Shown: in pieces, positions 1 through 8,236 of the stretch
How positions within the stretch are numbered: the stretch's first letter is position 1
Layout of the letters: each line of letters starts with the position of its first letter
Source: Gryganskiella cystojenkinii
Taxonomy: Eukaryota; Mortierellomycota; Mortierellomycetes; Mortierellales; Mortierellaceae
Direction of reading: 5' to 3'
Length of the DNA stretch: 12,109 nucleotides
NCBI GenBank assembly: GCA_015852425.1
Contig: JAAAIG010001032.1
Location: 1 to 12,109 of the forward strand
Program-made: the position numbers and the translations under genes
Notes under the pieces: model-generated
The model's input: only the letters and a program-made list of their open reading frames with translations
Told to the model about the DNA's origin: nothing
Databases searched by the model: none

Positions 1-8
1 TCTGTTCA

Positions 9-167
9 CTACCTCACACTTACAATTTCACTCTCACCATCCACCTCAACAGCCAATACTCTCTTCCTTACAGGACTCCATGAAGACTTGAGAACGGTTT
101 GCAGGGGTCTTCCATTTTCTTTTAATTTTCTCGCTATTGTTCTCGCTATCGTTCGCACTTCGTTCAT
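9..167 (-). CDS. Candidate first exon of a minus-strand gene leaving the window (uncertain)
   Basis: An ATG at 167-165 opens a 52-codon frame with a basic N-terminal half (start MNEVRTIARTIARKLKENG). Near its end is a good splice donor, GTAAGT at 23-18 on the minus strand, so the coding sequence could continue through an intron past the window edge; another GTAAGG lies near 80. The sequence before the ATG looks like a fungal leader: a TTATATA motif on minus at 248-242 and a C-rich stretch of CACCACCATCCCC type. I recognise no domain. The short length and edge position mean this could equally be chance open frame. Confidence 0.2.
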   Translation of the reverse strand: MNEVRTIARTIARKLKENGRPLQTVLKSSWSPVRKRVLAVEVDGESEIVSVR

Positions 168-241
168 GTTTTTATTTTTTTTTCGTTGGGGGAGAATGAA
201 GGGGATGGTGGTGTCTCGGCTCTCTCGTCGGTCACTGTGTG

Positions 242-248
242 TATATAA
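242..248 (-). promoter_or_regulatory. Possible TATA box
   Basis: TTATATA on the minus strand, about 75-80 bp before the ATG at 167 and followed by a C-rich leader. The spacing resembles the better supported TATA boxes elsewhere in the window. It stands or falls with the weak gene call at 9-167. Confidence 0.22.
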
Positions 249-655
249 TTGTTCGTACCGACATAAATACACAGTAGCGCTTCGTGTCCGTAATATCGGA
301 CGACTTCATCGAATGACACCTTATCCTACCGATCTGATAGTCGCCAGGTGAAGTGGACGGTGTTGAGAGCTTCGTGACGCAGTCGTCGACCTGAGGGTAA
401 GCAAAACCAGGTAACTGATATAAGGTCATTGGGTGGTGGGTGCTGTGGCCTGCCGCCTGCTCGTTGGCGCACCCTGCACGACTCAATAGGTGAAAGGAGA
501 GTTGACTGAGAGCAGGCCCATGAGATAATATTTTAGTCGTCGAGCAATAAAAAAAGCTACAAAATCGTTGCCAATGTAAATGGCTCAACCGGGTTCCGGC
601 TGTCGGATATGAGCTCACTCGAAGATCCCTCAGGTCTCTTTCACACACTCTTTTA
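249..655. other. Interval with no supportable gene
   Basis: Open frames exist here, but none shows a recognisable motif or a plausible coding pattern. It lies immediately downstream (in minus-strand sense) of the retroelement pol remnant, so part of it may be degraded 3' untranslated or LTR sequence. I could not find a matching partner LTR on the other side of the remnant. Confidence 0.4.
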
Positions 656-681
656 GGGTTCAGTGTCAAGGTTCAGTGTCA
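656..681. repeat. Two tandem 13-bp repeats
   Basis: Two adjacent copies of a 13-bp unit, GGGTTCAGTGTCA at 656-668 and AGGTTCAGTGTCA at 669-681, differ only at the first base. They sit just beyond the last codons of the chromodomain frame on the minus strand. They could be a retroelement 3' feature or a replication slip; no function is evident. Confidence 0.6.
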
Positions 682-752
682 GGGTTTATTGGCTGGTATT
701 GCCGTTGCGTTTACGTTTGCCCAGAGTGGAAGTTTGTTTTCGCTCTGTTTCT

Positions 753-1350
753 TCAGGGCCCTGGTAAGCTTTTGGTGTTTGTTCTGCAGCTGCTTTGTTT
801 ATCGGGTCCGAATGTGGGGGTTAGTTTTTCAGGGTGATAGTAGTTGACAACGGTCTTTTGGGAATCAAAGTTTTTGTAAGGGATCTCTGTTTTATGAGAG
901 TCGTCGTAGCCTTTCCATTTAACCATGCATAGCGACTCCCCTCGATAATCGACTCGGTGAATAAGGATCTTCTCTACCTCGAAGTGATCACACCGGTTGA
1001 GGGAATGTCCCGGGATTGCAATACAGCTTTCAGTTGTTCAGTGGCGCAATATGGGCAAAAATACGACCCATATTGTCACGCAGAGCAAATATACCCTGAG
1101 GATCACATCTTGCGATCTTAAAAGGACCGTCATATTTAGAGTCCAGGGCAGAGGATGCTTCTTCGTCTTTGACGACGATGTAGGAGTCAGGGGTGAGTTC
1201 TAGAATACGATGGGCTTTCTGGAAGGCGGCAATCATGTCCTGTTGAGTGGCCTTCGCCTCTCAGAAATGGCAGGAAGACAAGATTTAGTGAGGTGCTTAT
1301 CATCTTCAGGTCATTATCCTTGTCAAGCTCATCGATAATCAAGAGCCTGC
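753..1350 (-). pseudogene. Ty3/chromovirus pol remnant: integrase C-terminus and chromodomain
   Basis: Reading on the minus strand, a frame from about 1350 contains IIDELDKDNDLKMISTSLNL. A second frame from about 1263 to 1030 contains ATQQDMIAAFQKAHRILEL, a KYDGPFKI motif and ALRDNMGR, which is the pattern of the C-terminal part of a Ty3/gypsy integrase. A third frame, about 989 to 753, contains FEVEKILIHR, LCMVKWKGY and a YKNFDSQKTVVNYY end, a clear chromodomain. These pieces lie in different reading frames and a TGA at 1032-1030 ends the integrase frame, so at least two frameshifts separate them. Reverse transcriptase, RNase H, protease and the integrase catalytic core are absent, and no LTR pair was found. 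A short Lys/Arg-rich GKRKRNG tail can be read in another frame near 700, perhaps the original C-terminus. I am confident of the family and fairly confident it is dead. Confidence 0.8.
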
Positions 1351-1361
1351 TCGTGGGATTC

Positions 1362-1800
1362 TCAAGGCTGGTTCTGAGCGGCGTGACGCTGTTCCATAAG
1401 ACGGGCAGCTTCGTCGAGAAGCGAACGGACGCGGAGGTGGGCGTATTGAAGACCTTCTTTCAAAAGAGTACGAGAAGCCTCGAGGTCAAGGGCTGTCTCA
1501 ACTTCCATAGATTGATCAGCTTCAAGGGATCCAAGAAGAAGATGGAGTTCTTCCTCCTTAGACTGCTTATCATCCATGGACAGAGTTCAGGTCGAAAGAC
1601 GGGTTTAAAACTTCGGTACTCCTCAATGGAGATGACTGAACGACCACTTGGAGCAGGGGAAGGAGGAGCTGATTATTCGTTCGAATGGGTTTCTTCAACG
1701 TATTCATCAAGGTCGTCATCCAAGTCGTCCTGGAGAAATTCATCAGCAGGAGGGTCGTCCATTTGCGTGCCATCGTCTTCATAGTCTTGAAGAACGTCAT
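1362..1800 (-). pseudogene. Broken acidic/helical reading frame, possibly a gag remnant
   Basis: On the minus strand, one frame near 1780-1680 is strikingly acidic (for example DDLDDDLDEYVEE) and then stops. A neighbouring frame reads a Pro/Ser stretch and SIEEYRSFKPVFRPELCPW. A third, 1577 to 1362, starts MDDKQSKEEELHLLLG and is Glu/Leu-rich with helical character before ending in QNQP. The three segments read as one protein only if frame changes are allowed, suggesting a decayed gene. Its position directly before the pol remnant on the same strand suggests a gag-like region joined to the pol end by a large internal deletion. No zinc knuckle or other diagnostic motif is visible, so gag is inference from context. 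Confidence 0.35.
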
Positions 1801-2263
1801 CGTGATAAGAATTGGTACAGGTGGTGCAAACCCGTTTTCGGTGTCAGAGTGTTTTCATACAAAGGCAAAAACGTAAGTAGCCGGGACCACATTAGTAAGA
1901 AGTCCCAAATAATGTAAAAGTCGACCAGCCCATGGCCAAAATGGATATTGTTTTGTTTCCACCTTACCTCGATCTGCACTTACACTCGCGGAACACCGCT
2001 AGATTCCCACTGATATCCCATAGTCAATTGATATTGGTTCAGTCCCTGAGTCTAGCCTTCCCCAAGAGCCCCTGCTAGGTAAGAACCATCGAGGTTACTT
2101 TTTTCGTGCCACTACGCGGAAGGAGGAAATGAGTCACCCAGAGAATATTCTCGCTGCTTTTCATGAAAAGCCTGCCTTGTGCTCGGTTGGCGTTGACATA
2201 ACATTATTTCTTTGTTATTCATATTGTCGCTTTGCCCGCCCGGTGAGTTTCCGAACGTCTATC
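1801..2263. other. Interval with no supportable gene
   Basis: Only short frames without recognisable motifs. It lies between the retroelement remnant and the promoter-like sequence of the next locus, and may include the lost 5' end of the retroelement. I see no LTR matching the other side. Confidence 0.4.
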
Positions 2264-2275
2264 TATAATAAAAAA
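2264..2275 (+). promoter_or_regulatory. TATA box and pyrimidine-rich leader
   Basis: TATAATAAAAA is followed by about 100 bp rich in C, T and CAA (CTCCTCCCAACC and CCTTCCAACC type blocks) up to the ATG at 2376. This is the same architecture as before the transposase and GTPase genes in the window, so it probably was the core promoter of the now broken gene downstream. Confidence 0.5.
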
Positions 2276-2375
2276 CGCCTCCTCCCAACCTTTATCTCAC
2301 AGAAACAGGCCCTTCCAACCTTCATCGTTTCAACTTTTCAACAGTATCATTGTCTCTTGCCTCCTTCAAACGGCA

Positions 2376-3333
2376 ATGTATCTCACTCAGGGCCAGAGTG
2401 CCTTTCTCTTCACCATCATACGCCTTGCCCTTCAGGCGTCCACTCTCCTGCTCATCTCCCGCATTGCATCTCGGACATACAACTCGGCCTACCTAAAACG
2501 CATCAATGGCAGTGTTCTCACTCAAGTCAGGTACATTCCCGTCACACAGTTCCCTACAAGATCACGGCCTGTTCTATGTCGTCCCCACACTTGTCATCAC
2601 CATCGCCCCCGCTTATTTTCCAACACTCCTCAGCGACCTATACCCTGTCCGATCCATCGTCCTTGAGACAAATGATCGCAAGACATTCAACCTTGCCACC
2701 AAGGTTATCAAAACCACCAACTAAGATCCCAACCTTACAGACGTGGTCAGCATCCTGTTCAATAAGGGTGTTTTGATGAATGGAACCCAGTTTGAACGGT
2801 ACACAGCAAGCAGTCCCAGAGCAATACCCTGCCACTTTAACCGCTCCACTGGAGTTGCTTTTTGTGATGACAAGTTGGTTTATTTCACCTTCGGTTACAG
2901 CGACTTCCCAGTCATCCTGGCTTATCATCAGGAACGCAAATATACGCTCAGCAACGGAACAAACCCAGAAGGTGGCGAGCCATTCCAATACTTCAACGTG
3001 ACATCCAGCGATTGGACAGATATGCTTCGATAGACAGTTTCACGTTTACTGGGCTCGCTTTTGATTCTGCTGAGGATGTCGATAACGGCCCTCGGTCTTT
3101 TGAACGGTGTCTGGTTCGACGATATTATGATGGGCGATGTATCCGATACTCTTTTGATTATATGCGGATTAAGGGTGTCAATTAACGCACCACAGCACTC
3201 GTTTCACGGCATGTTTCAACACAATGTAGATTTGGATGGGCTCCCACGACACTTTTGGTCTACCGCCTCAACAGGTATCTTTGGTCCCGGAACCATTGAA
3301 AAATACAAGGGCAAACCATGGGATTCAGCCTAA
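2376..3333 (+). pseudogene. Disrupted gene for an unrecognised membrane or secreted glycoprotein
   Basis: The first part (frame 3, from ATG 2376) reads MYLTQGQSAFLFTIIRLALQ, a hydrophobic segment suited to a signal or membrane anchor. From about 2510 frame 1 is better: it has a second hydrophobic stretch (LFYVVPTLVITIAPAYF), then a TAA at 2722-2724, then resumes with DPNLTDVVSILFNKG. The next 97 codons hold five N-glycosylation sequons (NLT, NGT, NRS, NGT, NVT), pointing to an extracellular domain. Frame 1 stops again at 3031-3033. From 3024 frame 3 reads ASIDSFTFTGLAFDSAEDVD to a TAA at 3183, and frame 1 then reads to TAA at 3331-3333. No GT-AG introns repair these breaks convincingly. I do not recognise the family. 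Most likely it is a decayed gene; an unusual intron set or assembly errors are alternatives. Confidence 0.5.
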
Positions 3334-3660
3334 CAGATCTTTTTCATAGGCGCACTGCCGGATTTAGGTTGAGCTCGCTACATTGGCATGGTACGGAGTT
3401 GCCTTTTGCTTTGAAAGCAATCCAATAATGAGGCCTTCAAGGAAGGAACGCTAGAGCCTAAAACTTTTTTAAACGGACTGTGAATCATTCATCCACCGCC
3501 TTCCGGTCTTGTGCTTGAGAATTAGTGACACTATTGAGAATAGAAAGAAGAGTGGACTGTGGTAGGACGCGAACAAGAGGAAAATGTTATCAGCGGAGAA
3601 ATATGCAAATGAGTTAATGAGATGTGAAAACAATGCAGATGGAAAAGAAAAAGGACTGAT
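3334..3660. other. Interval with no supportable gene
   Basis: This lies between the broken membrane-protein gene and the left end of the transposon. An ATG at about 3319 opens a short frame (MGFSLTDLFHRR to a stop near 3430) that could be the shifted tail of the upstream pseudogene, but nothing supports it further. The last 20 bp are A-rich. Confidence 0.4.
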
Positions 3661-3680
3661 GTAAACTCAGTGCCCCCCGT
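3661..3680. repeat. Left terminal tip of the hAT element
   Basis: GTAAACTCAG followed by TGCCCCCCGT. It matches the reverse complement of 8237-8256 except for A instead of G at 3669. The inner CAGTG start is typical of hAT ends; the outer eight bases may be part of the repeat because they too are shared in inverted orientation. Confidence 0.75.
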
Positions 3681-4095
3681 AACAATCACTGATGACTGGG
3701 GGTAAAAATTTCTTTTGAGCCCAAAGTTACACCCGTCAAACCTTGTCTGGGGACCACTTTCACCCCCCCCCCCCCCCCCCCGGTTTCGCGAATGGCGACA
3801 GCAAACGACCAAAGACAATCAAGAAATACTATTGAAGGTGGGAGGGGGTTCGTGGGAGTCGACGTAATGGTGTGTTAACCCTATCCACGATCGTCTAAAT
3901 AAGTGGGAAGTACAGAAAAATAAGTCCCAGAAAACATGGTGAAATTCTCACGGGGGTCCTGTGAACTTGGTTCAAGAAACAATTCTTACGGGAGTGGAAA
4001 TGCAACAAAAAAACCAATCTCACAGGGTGGGGGGCGCTGAAAGTGGTCCCCAGACAAGGTTTGACGCCCGTGGACAGTGATTGTTACGGGGGGCA
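3671..4095. mobile_element. Small non-autonomous (MITE-like) element nested in the hAT left tip
   Basis: A 425-bp segment is bounded by perfect 21-bp inverted repeats (3671-3691 and 4075-4095), which read TGCCCCCCGTAAC then AATCACTG. A second inverted match lies further in: 3734-3762 against 4038-4066, sharing CAAACCTTGTCTGGGG and ACCACTTTCA. The left arm has some 35 extra bases between the two blocks. The interior has no coding capacity. The outermost bases TGCCCCCCGT are identical to the large hAT tip, so it is probably a related element that the same type of transposase can move. Its exact boundary is ambiguous because host and insert share those bases. Confidence 0.7.
3763..3781. repeat. 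Homopolymer run of 19 C
   Basis: Nineteen consecutive C lie in the left half of the small nested element, opposite a GTGGGGGGCG sequence in its right half (4027-4036). The left run has therefore probably expanded from a shorter C tract. Its exact length may be unreliable in the assembly. Confidence 0.85.
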
Positions 4096-4499
4096 GAGAA
4101 CTGTGCTGGTCTCCAAGCCGCACAAATTTTCGCTCACTTGGGGTGTGACTACAAAATAAACCTGTGTGAGCGCCTTGCTCAAACCCCTTGTGCGCTTGAT
4201 TAAAACCAGCGGAGCTGATTTGAGAAACCGCACAAAGCTCGAAGAGAAACCGCTGAGCGGGTTCAAAAGCAGCACTTTGTGCAGGTTCGAAACAGTTACG
4301 CGGGTTTATCTTGCAGCCTGAGATAGCCCATTTTGGACGCGAAAAATGGAATGGTGTGTCTTCTTTTCTTTTTTCATTTATTTGCTCCATCCGCAGTTGG
4401 TCCTCATTCAATTCACTCGCCATTTACCTACCTCACCTCCATCTTTCCCGCACCTTTACCTTTTTACAGATTAACTTTCATCCTTTCCGTCTGCCTCAA
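4094..4499. repeat. Left long inverted arm of the hAT element
   Basis: Pairs with 7831-8236 in inverted orientation, from CAGAGAACTGTGCTGG at the outer end to CTGCCTCAA at the inner end. I count about six or seven substitutions and a single-base gap near the inner end. The open frames running through both arms are reflections of this repeat and not genes. It contains several GCACAAA-type motifs. Confidence 0.9.
4118..4282. repeat. Subterminal GCACAAA-type motifs, left arm (mirrored in the right arm)
   Basis: CCGCACAAA occurs at 4118-4126 and 4228-4236, and inverted forms CTTGTGCG and TTTGTGC at 4187-4194 and 4276-4282. The spacing is about 45-70 bp. hAT transposases are known to bind short subterminal repeats through their N-terminal zinc-finger region, so these are candidate binding sites; that role is inferred. 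Confidence 0.5.
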
Positions 4500-4611
4500 A
4501 AATGCCACATCGTCGACCACTCTATTTTTCTCCTTGCTTTGTCTGGCCAATGATCATTTTTTGCTCACTTTGATTTCTCTTCTATTCTTGTTTCTCTTCA
4601 GTAAATTCTGT

Positions 4612-7600
4612 TTATATTTCTGGATTCTCTATTATTCGCTGTCTATTGGCAGCCGCTGCAGTATTCCTTTGCTGCCATACTCTCTTCTTCCGCTCCTCCT
4701 CGTTCTTCTCAAAATCCCTGATCTGTGGAATTACTCGGTTAAATGATCGGGCTAGGATAAGATTTCGGAGGGTGTGATCTTGTGTCCTGCAAGCTTTTGC
4801 TGAAAGCACCAAACCGGCCCTGCTGAAAAGGCGTTCTGACTCAGACGAAGTGGCCTGAATGGACAAGTAGGATAGAGCAACTGCCCACAGATCTTGAAAG
4901 CCATATTCATCCTTTCGATCCAACCAAAACTCCTGTGGCCTGTTTCTGTAGCTGGAGTAATCGTTCTTGTTCACATCTTCCAAATAAAGAAGAATGCTGA
5001 ACTGTGCGATTACACGGAGGCGGCTGGCACTAGGCGCCATACCAAGGGCGACTTGTCGATCATACATGTATTCTGCAAGAGCACCAATTGCTAGGTTGAT
5101 TGCTTTTTCATACAGGGTCGTGTTTTCAACAGTCTTGCTCATCAGGCCTGCTGAGGCACAGACAGTAGGATGCAGAAACACAGAGAGGAGGATCGCTCCA
5201 GGCATCTTGGATAGGGACCAGCTTGACTTGACTAGGCGGCTCAATTCAGTTTGAAGAGCTTTGGCTTTCGGTGTGTGGACTGTTTCGGCTGACGGGACCA
5301 ATGTTTGGATTCTAGGGTAAACCTCGGCAATCGTTGTTGTTGTGGATGATCCAATCCAATGAGTGAAGGCAGCAGATGGTTTCAACAGCTCAAGCATCTC
5401 TTTGAGAGAGGAGATGTCATCATCACTGAGAATACACTTCTCCAGATCATTTGCCTTGTCCTTTTGGTCCTTGGTTCCTCTTGACAACACCTCCTTGGCA
5501 TCCACGATTGCTAGGATGATTCGAAGAACACTCTCCGCCATGATAGACTTCGAGTTCCAACGAGTGCTGTTCATGGACTTGAGTTTAACTGCCTTCCCAT
5601 AGCGCCTTATCTGCGTCTGATCAAGGACATCCGACGCAACCGTGCTCTTAGAAAAGAGGGCAGTCAATCGACGGCACTTGTCCAATATTTCTTGCACATT
5701 CGGGAGGTTCTTGATGGCCTTGTTGATACACAGCTGAATCTTATGTGAGGCACAAGGAATCCAAGCTGTATCGTTTTCATCCTCGTATTCCATCATTGCC
5801 TTCTTGACATTGCTCCCTTGATCCGTGGTAATCCCTAAGACTCTATCTTGGAGATCCCAGTGGCAGAGAATGTCGTCTGGAGAAATACCAGCTTTAGAAC
5901 AATGAAATCAACGAAAATAAACTAAAAAAAAAGCAAAGTGTTGACTTACGGGTAGATTTTTTCACGACATCAGCAGTTTGTGGCCCCTTGACGCGCTCCA
6001 TCCCAATGACAAAAGAAGACATGGTTGAGGAAGTTGAAAAAAAATGGTACGTGGCACCAAGAAATTTTCTTCCATCGCGACTAGCCCAGGCATCCAGAGT
6101 GATAGCACCACGATCACTCCTCTTCTTGAGGTATTCCCGGATCCATCGTTTCTGGGATTGGACTCGAGCGTCAAGAAGTGACTGAAGCTTATCGAGAGAA
6201 GGCACCTTGAAGTTCGGATTGACGAAAAACAACAACTGCTTCAGAGATTCGGACTTCAGGAACTGGAGAGGGACACCATCCTCAACAACAAGCTGTAGAA
6301 GTAACTGAGAAAACCGGTTCTCATCTCTCTCCATTGGCTTTTGCATGTTATTGTGGAGGACTTCATCACGAGCTGCATCAAAGGCCTTCGCTGGATCAAT
6401 CTCGAAGTTGTCCTCGTTCTGTAGAATAATCCCTTGGACCTGCGCCTGGTACTGCCGGAATTCGGCCAGAGCATAATACATGTCGCTGTGGTGCTTGAGG
6501 ATGTGTTTAGCTCGGGCATGACCACCAGACTTCTTAGAATACTCCTGGCCACAGACAGCCTCGAATTCGTCTTTGACTTGGCACTGGTGTCGCGCAACAC
6601 CCTCAGCGCCGATAATCGTTCCAAAAAAATGTCCAAGGACACTTGTCTTGCGGACACTTTTTCGAAGTGGGACTTTGGAAAGGGCTCGCTGGGAATGGGG
6701 CGCGGTTTCACATTCGACTAAAGAAGGAAGGTTCCCTAGTTCGCATGTCCCATACACTTTGTACCACGCCTCCGAGGCATCATGGCTGGCTTCAAGATTA
6801 AATAGCTGTTGCCTTTCTGGTATCTCGCTGTCATTTTCGTCCCCCTCCACAATCACATTCTGCAATCCATTCTGCCAGTTCTTGACCCTCGTTGTAACAG
6901 AAAGAGTTGACACTGTCGATGAAGAGGAAACGGACAGCCTCCTGCGTCCCTGGCCACCCAGAGCTGGTTGACGAGACTCCAGTTGTGCTGGGGAGGATTC
7001 TGAACGAGAAAGAGATGGAGGTTTGAAGGCGCGGCCAGGGACTTGACGTGAGGGCAGTTTGGGCGCTCGAGAAACGGCGGTAGGAATCATGGCTGGGTCT
7101 GCAAGCGTAGGCAACTGTTCAACAGTGCGGAGGGACGTTGGGCGAGTAGACACAGACAGCATTTTCTTGGAGAATGAGGAGGTAGAACCGCTCTTGTTAT
7201 TTCGCCTCTTCTTTGCCTCCGACTGGGGGATGCATTAAAATAAAAAAAGGGAATTAGATGCTTGAGAATTCAATCAATTCAATTTCACTCGCGTGAATGA
7301 ATGTATGCCCTTACAGGAGAGTTGTAGCCGGCATCCTCGTCGTCGTCTGAATTGGCGAAATTCTCCGCGTCAAGTTCTTCAGCAAGGAAATTCTTCAGTG
7401 TGCTGGTCAGGTTAACAACTGAGGGAGTATCAAGCTCCTGGTCGGATTCGGCACCACCCTCACTGTTGTTTCCGCTGGACTCGTCAGCACTGGAGACATC
7501 GGTATTGTGTGTGGACTCGCTGTCAAACCCGTTGTTGGATTCATCACTTTGCATTTTACTGGACGCGTTGCTCATTCTATCGTCCTCTGACATAGCGTTC

Positions 7601-7635
7601 ACCATTTCGAGGTCGGTTGGCTCAACGCTTGACAT
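4612..7635 (-). CDS. hAT transposase, three exons, apparently intact (about 957 aa)
   Basis: Cuts and joins the element's ends in the nucleus. Exons on minus: 7635-7315, 7222-5950 and 5891-4612; phases agree and no stop interrupts them. The start is the first ATG, 88 bp after a TATA box. Residues 1-107 are acidic and Ser/Asn-rich; a basic SEAKKRRNNK follows the first splice, a likely nuclear signal. Residues about 300-354 form a BED-like zinc finger (HQC, VCGQEY, HAR, HILKHH) with an unusual gap of nine between cysteines. RNase H-like motifs follow: AITLDAW (Asp about 484), GITTDQGSN (Asp about 555), PCASHKIQL, NSTRWNS. The C-terminus (about 851-913) is the hAT dimerisation region, LWAVALSYLSIQATSSESER then LFSRAG. 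By analogy with Hermes, the Glu of SERLFS (about 884) completes the DDE triad. Everything needed for activity appears present; expression is unknown. Confidence 0.9.
5892..5949 (-). other. Transposase intron 2 (58 bp; alternative acceptor gives 73 bp)
   Basis: The donor is ACCC|GTAAGT at 5949. Acceptor CTAAAG|CTGG (ending 5892) gives KSTPGISPDDILCHWD; acceptor CTCCAG|ACGAC (ending 5877) gives KSTHDILCHWD. Both keep the frame (phase 1). I prefer the upstream one because PGISPDDIL is good hAT-like sequence, but the downstream site has the stronger CAG. Confidence 0.75.
7223..7314 (-). other. Transposase intron 1 (92 bp)
   Basis: On the minus strand the donor is CCT|GTAAGG at 7314 and the acceptor CCCCCAG|TCGG ending at 7223. 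The phase is 0. Unspliced, the frame stops after YIHSRE; spliced, it continues into SEAKKRRNNK and the long exon 2. Confidence 0.8.
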
Positions 7636-7722
7636 GGATTGGGATTGTTGCGGAGGTCGTTGGAACAGGGAAAGGTGGATAGGGATAAGGTGTTTAGGGG
7701 AAGACGTGTAAGGAGGAAGAGG

Positions 7723-7730
7723 TTTTTATA
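7723..7730 (-). promoter_or_regulatory. TATA box of the transposase gene
   Basis: TATAAAAA on minus (within GCATATAAAAACC), followed by a pyrimidine-rich leader of CCTCTTCCTCC and CTTCCCC type and the ATG at 7635, 88 bp on. It lies inside the element, between the right arm and the gene, so the element carries its own promoter. Confidence 0.65.
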
Positions 7731-7830
7731 TGCACTCTGGCAAGTGCGGACTCTATCTCGAAGGAAGCTTCTACGCGGATCATGTCTATATCTGTTTTTC
7801 TTTTGTTTCCAGCTTATCTGGCGGAGTAAT

Positions 7831-8236
7831 TGAAGGCAGACGGAAAGGATGAAAGTTAATCTGTAAAAAGGTAAAGGTGTGGGAAAGATGGAGGTGAGGT
7901 GGGTAAATGGCGAGTGGATTGATTGAGGACCAACTGCGGATGGAGCAAATAAATGAAAAAAGAAAAGAAGACACACCATTCCATTTTTCGCGTTCAAAAT
8001 GGGCTATCTCAGGCTGCAAGATAAACCCGCGTAACTGTTTCGAACCTGCACAAAGTGCTGCTTTTGAACCCGCTCAGCGGTTTCTCTTCGAGCTTTGTGC
8101 GGTTTCTCAAATCAGCTCCGCTGGTTTTAATCAAGCGCACAAGGGGTGTGAGCAAGGCGCTCACACAGGTTTATTTTGTAGTCACACCCCAAGTGAGCGA
8201 AAATTTGTGCGGCTTGGAGACCAGCACAGTTCTCTG
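7831..8236. repeat. Right long inverted arm of the hAT element
   Basis: Partner of 4094-4499. The outer end reads CCAGCACAGTTCTCTG and runs directly into the right tip, without the insertion seen on the left. This arm therefore shows the uninterrupted structure of the element end. Confidence 0.9.

Noticed and set aside
232..669. 145-codon minus-strand frame
   Set aside because: No recognisable motif, composition rich in Ser/Thr/Cys without pattern, and it overlaps the tandem 13-bp repeats; more likely chance or non-coding retroelement sequence.
2129..2776. 215-codon plus-strand frame, the longest in its region
   Set aside because: It is rich in His, Pro and Ser without any domain, begins upstream of the TATA box, and the other two frames hold the hydrophobic and sequon-bearing segments.
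3986..4423. A 145-codon minus-strand frame and its near-twin 7907-8413 on the plus strand, with almost the same protein
   Set aside because: They are two readings of the same inverted arm of the transposon. They cross the terminal tip and have no domain or promoter, so the similarity reflects the DNA repeat and not duplicated genes.
6256..6711. 151-codon minus-strand frame inside the transposase gene
   Set aside because: It is an alternative frame of exon 2; the main frame holds the BED-like finger and RNase H motifs.
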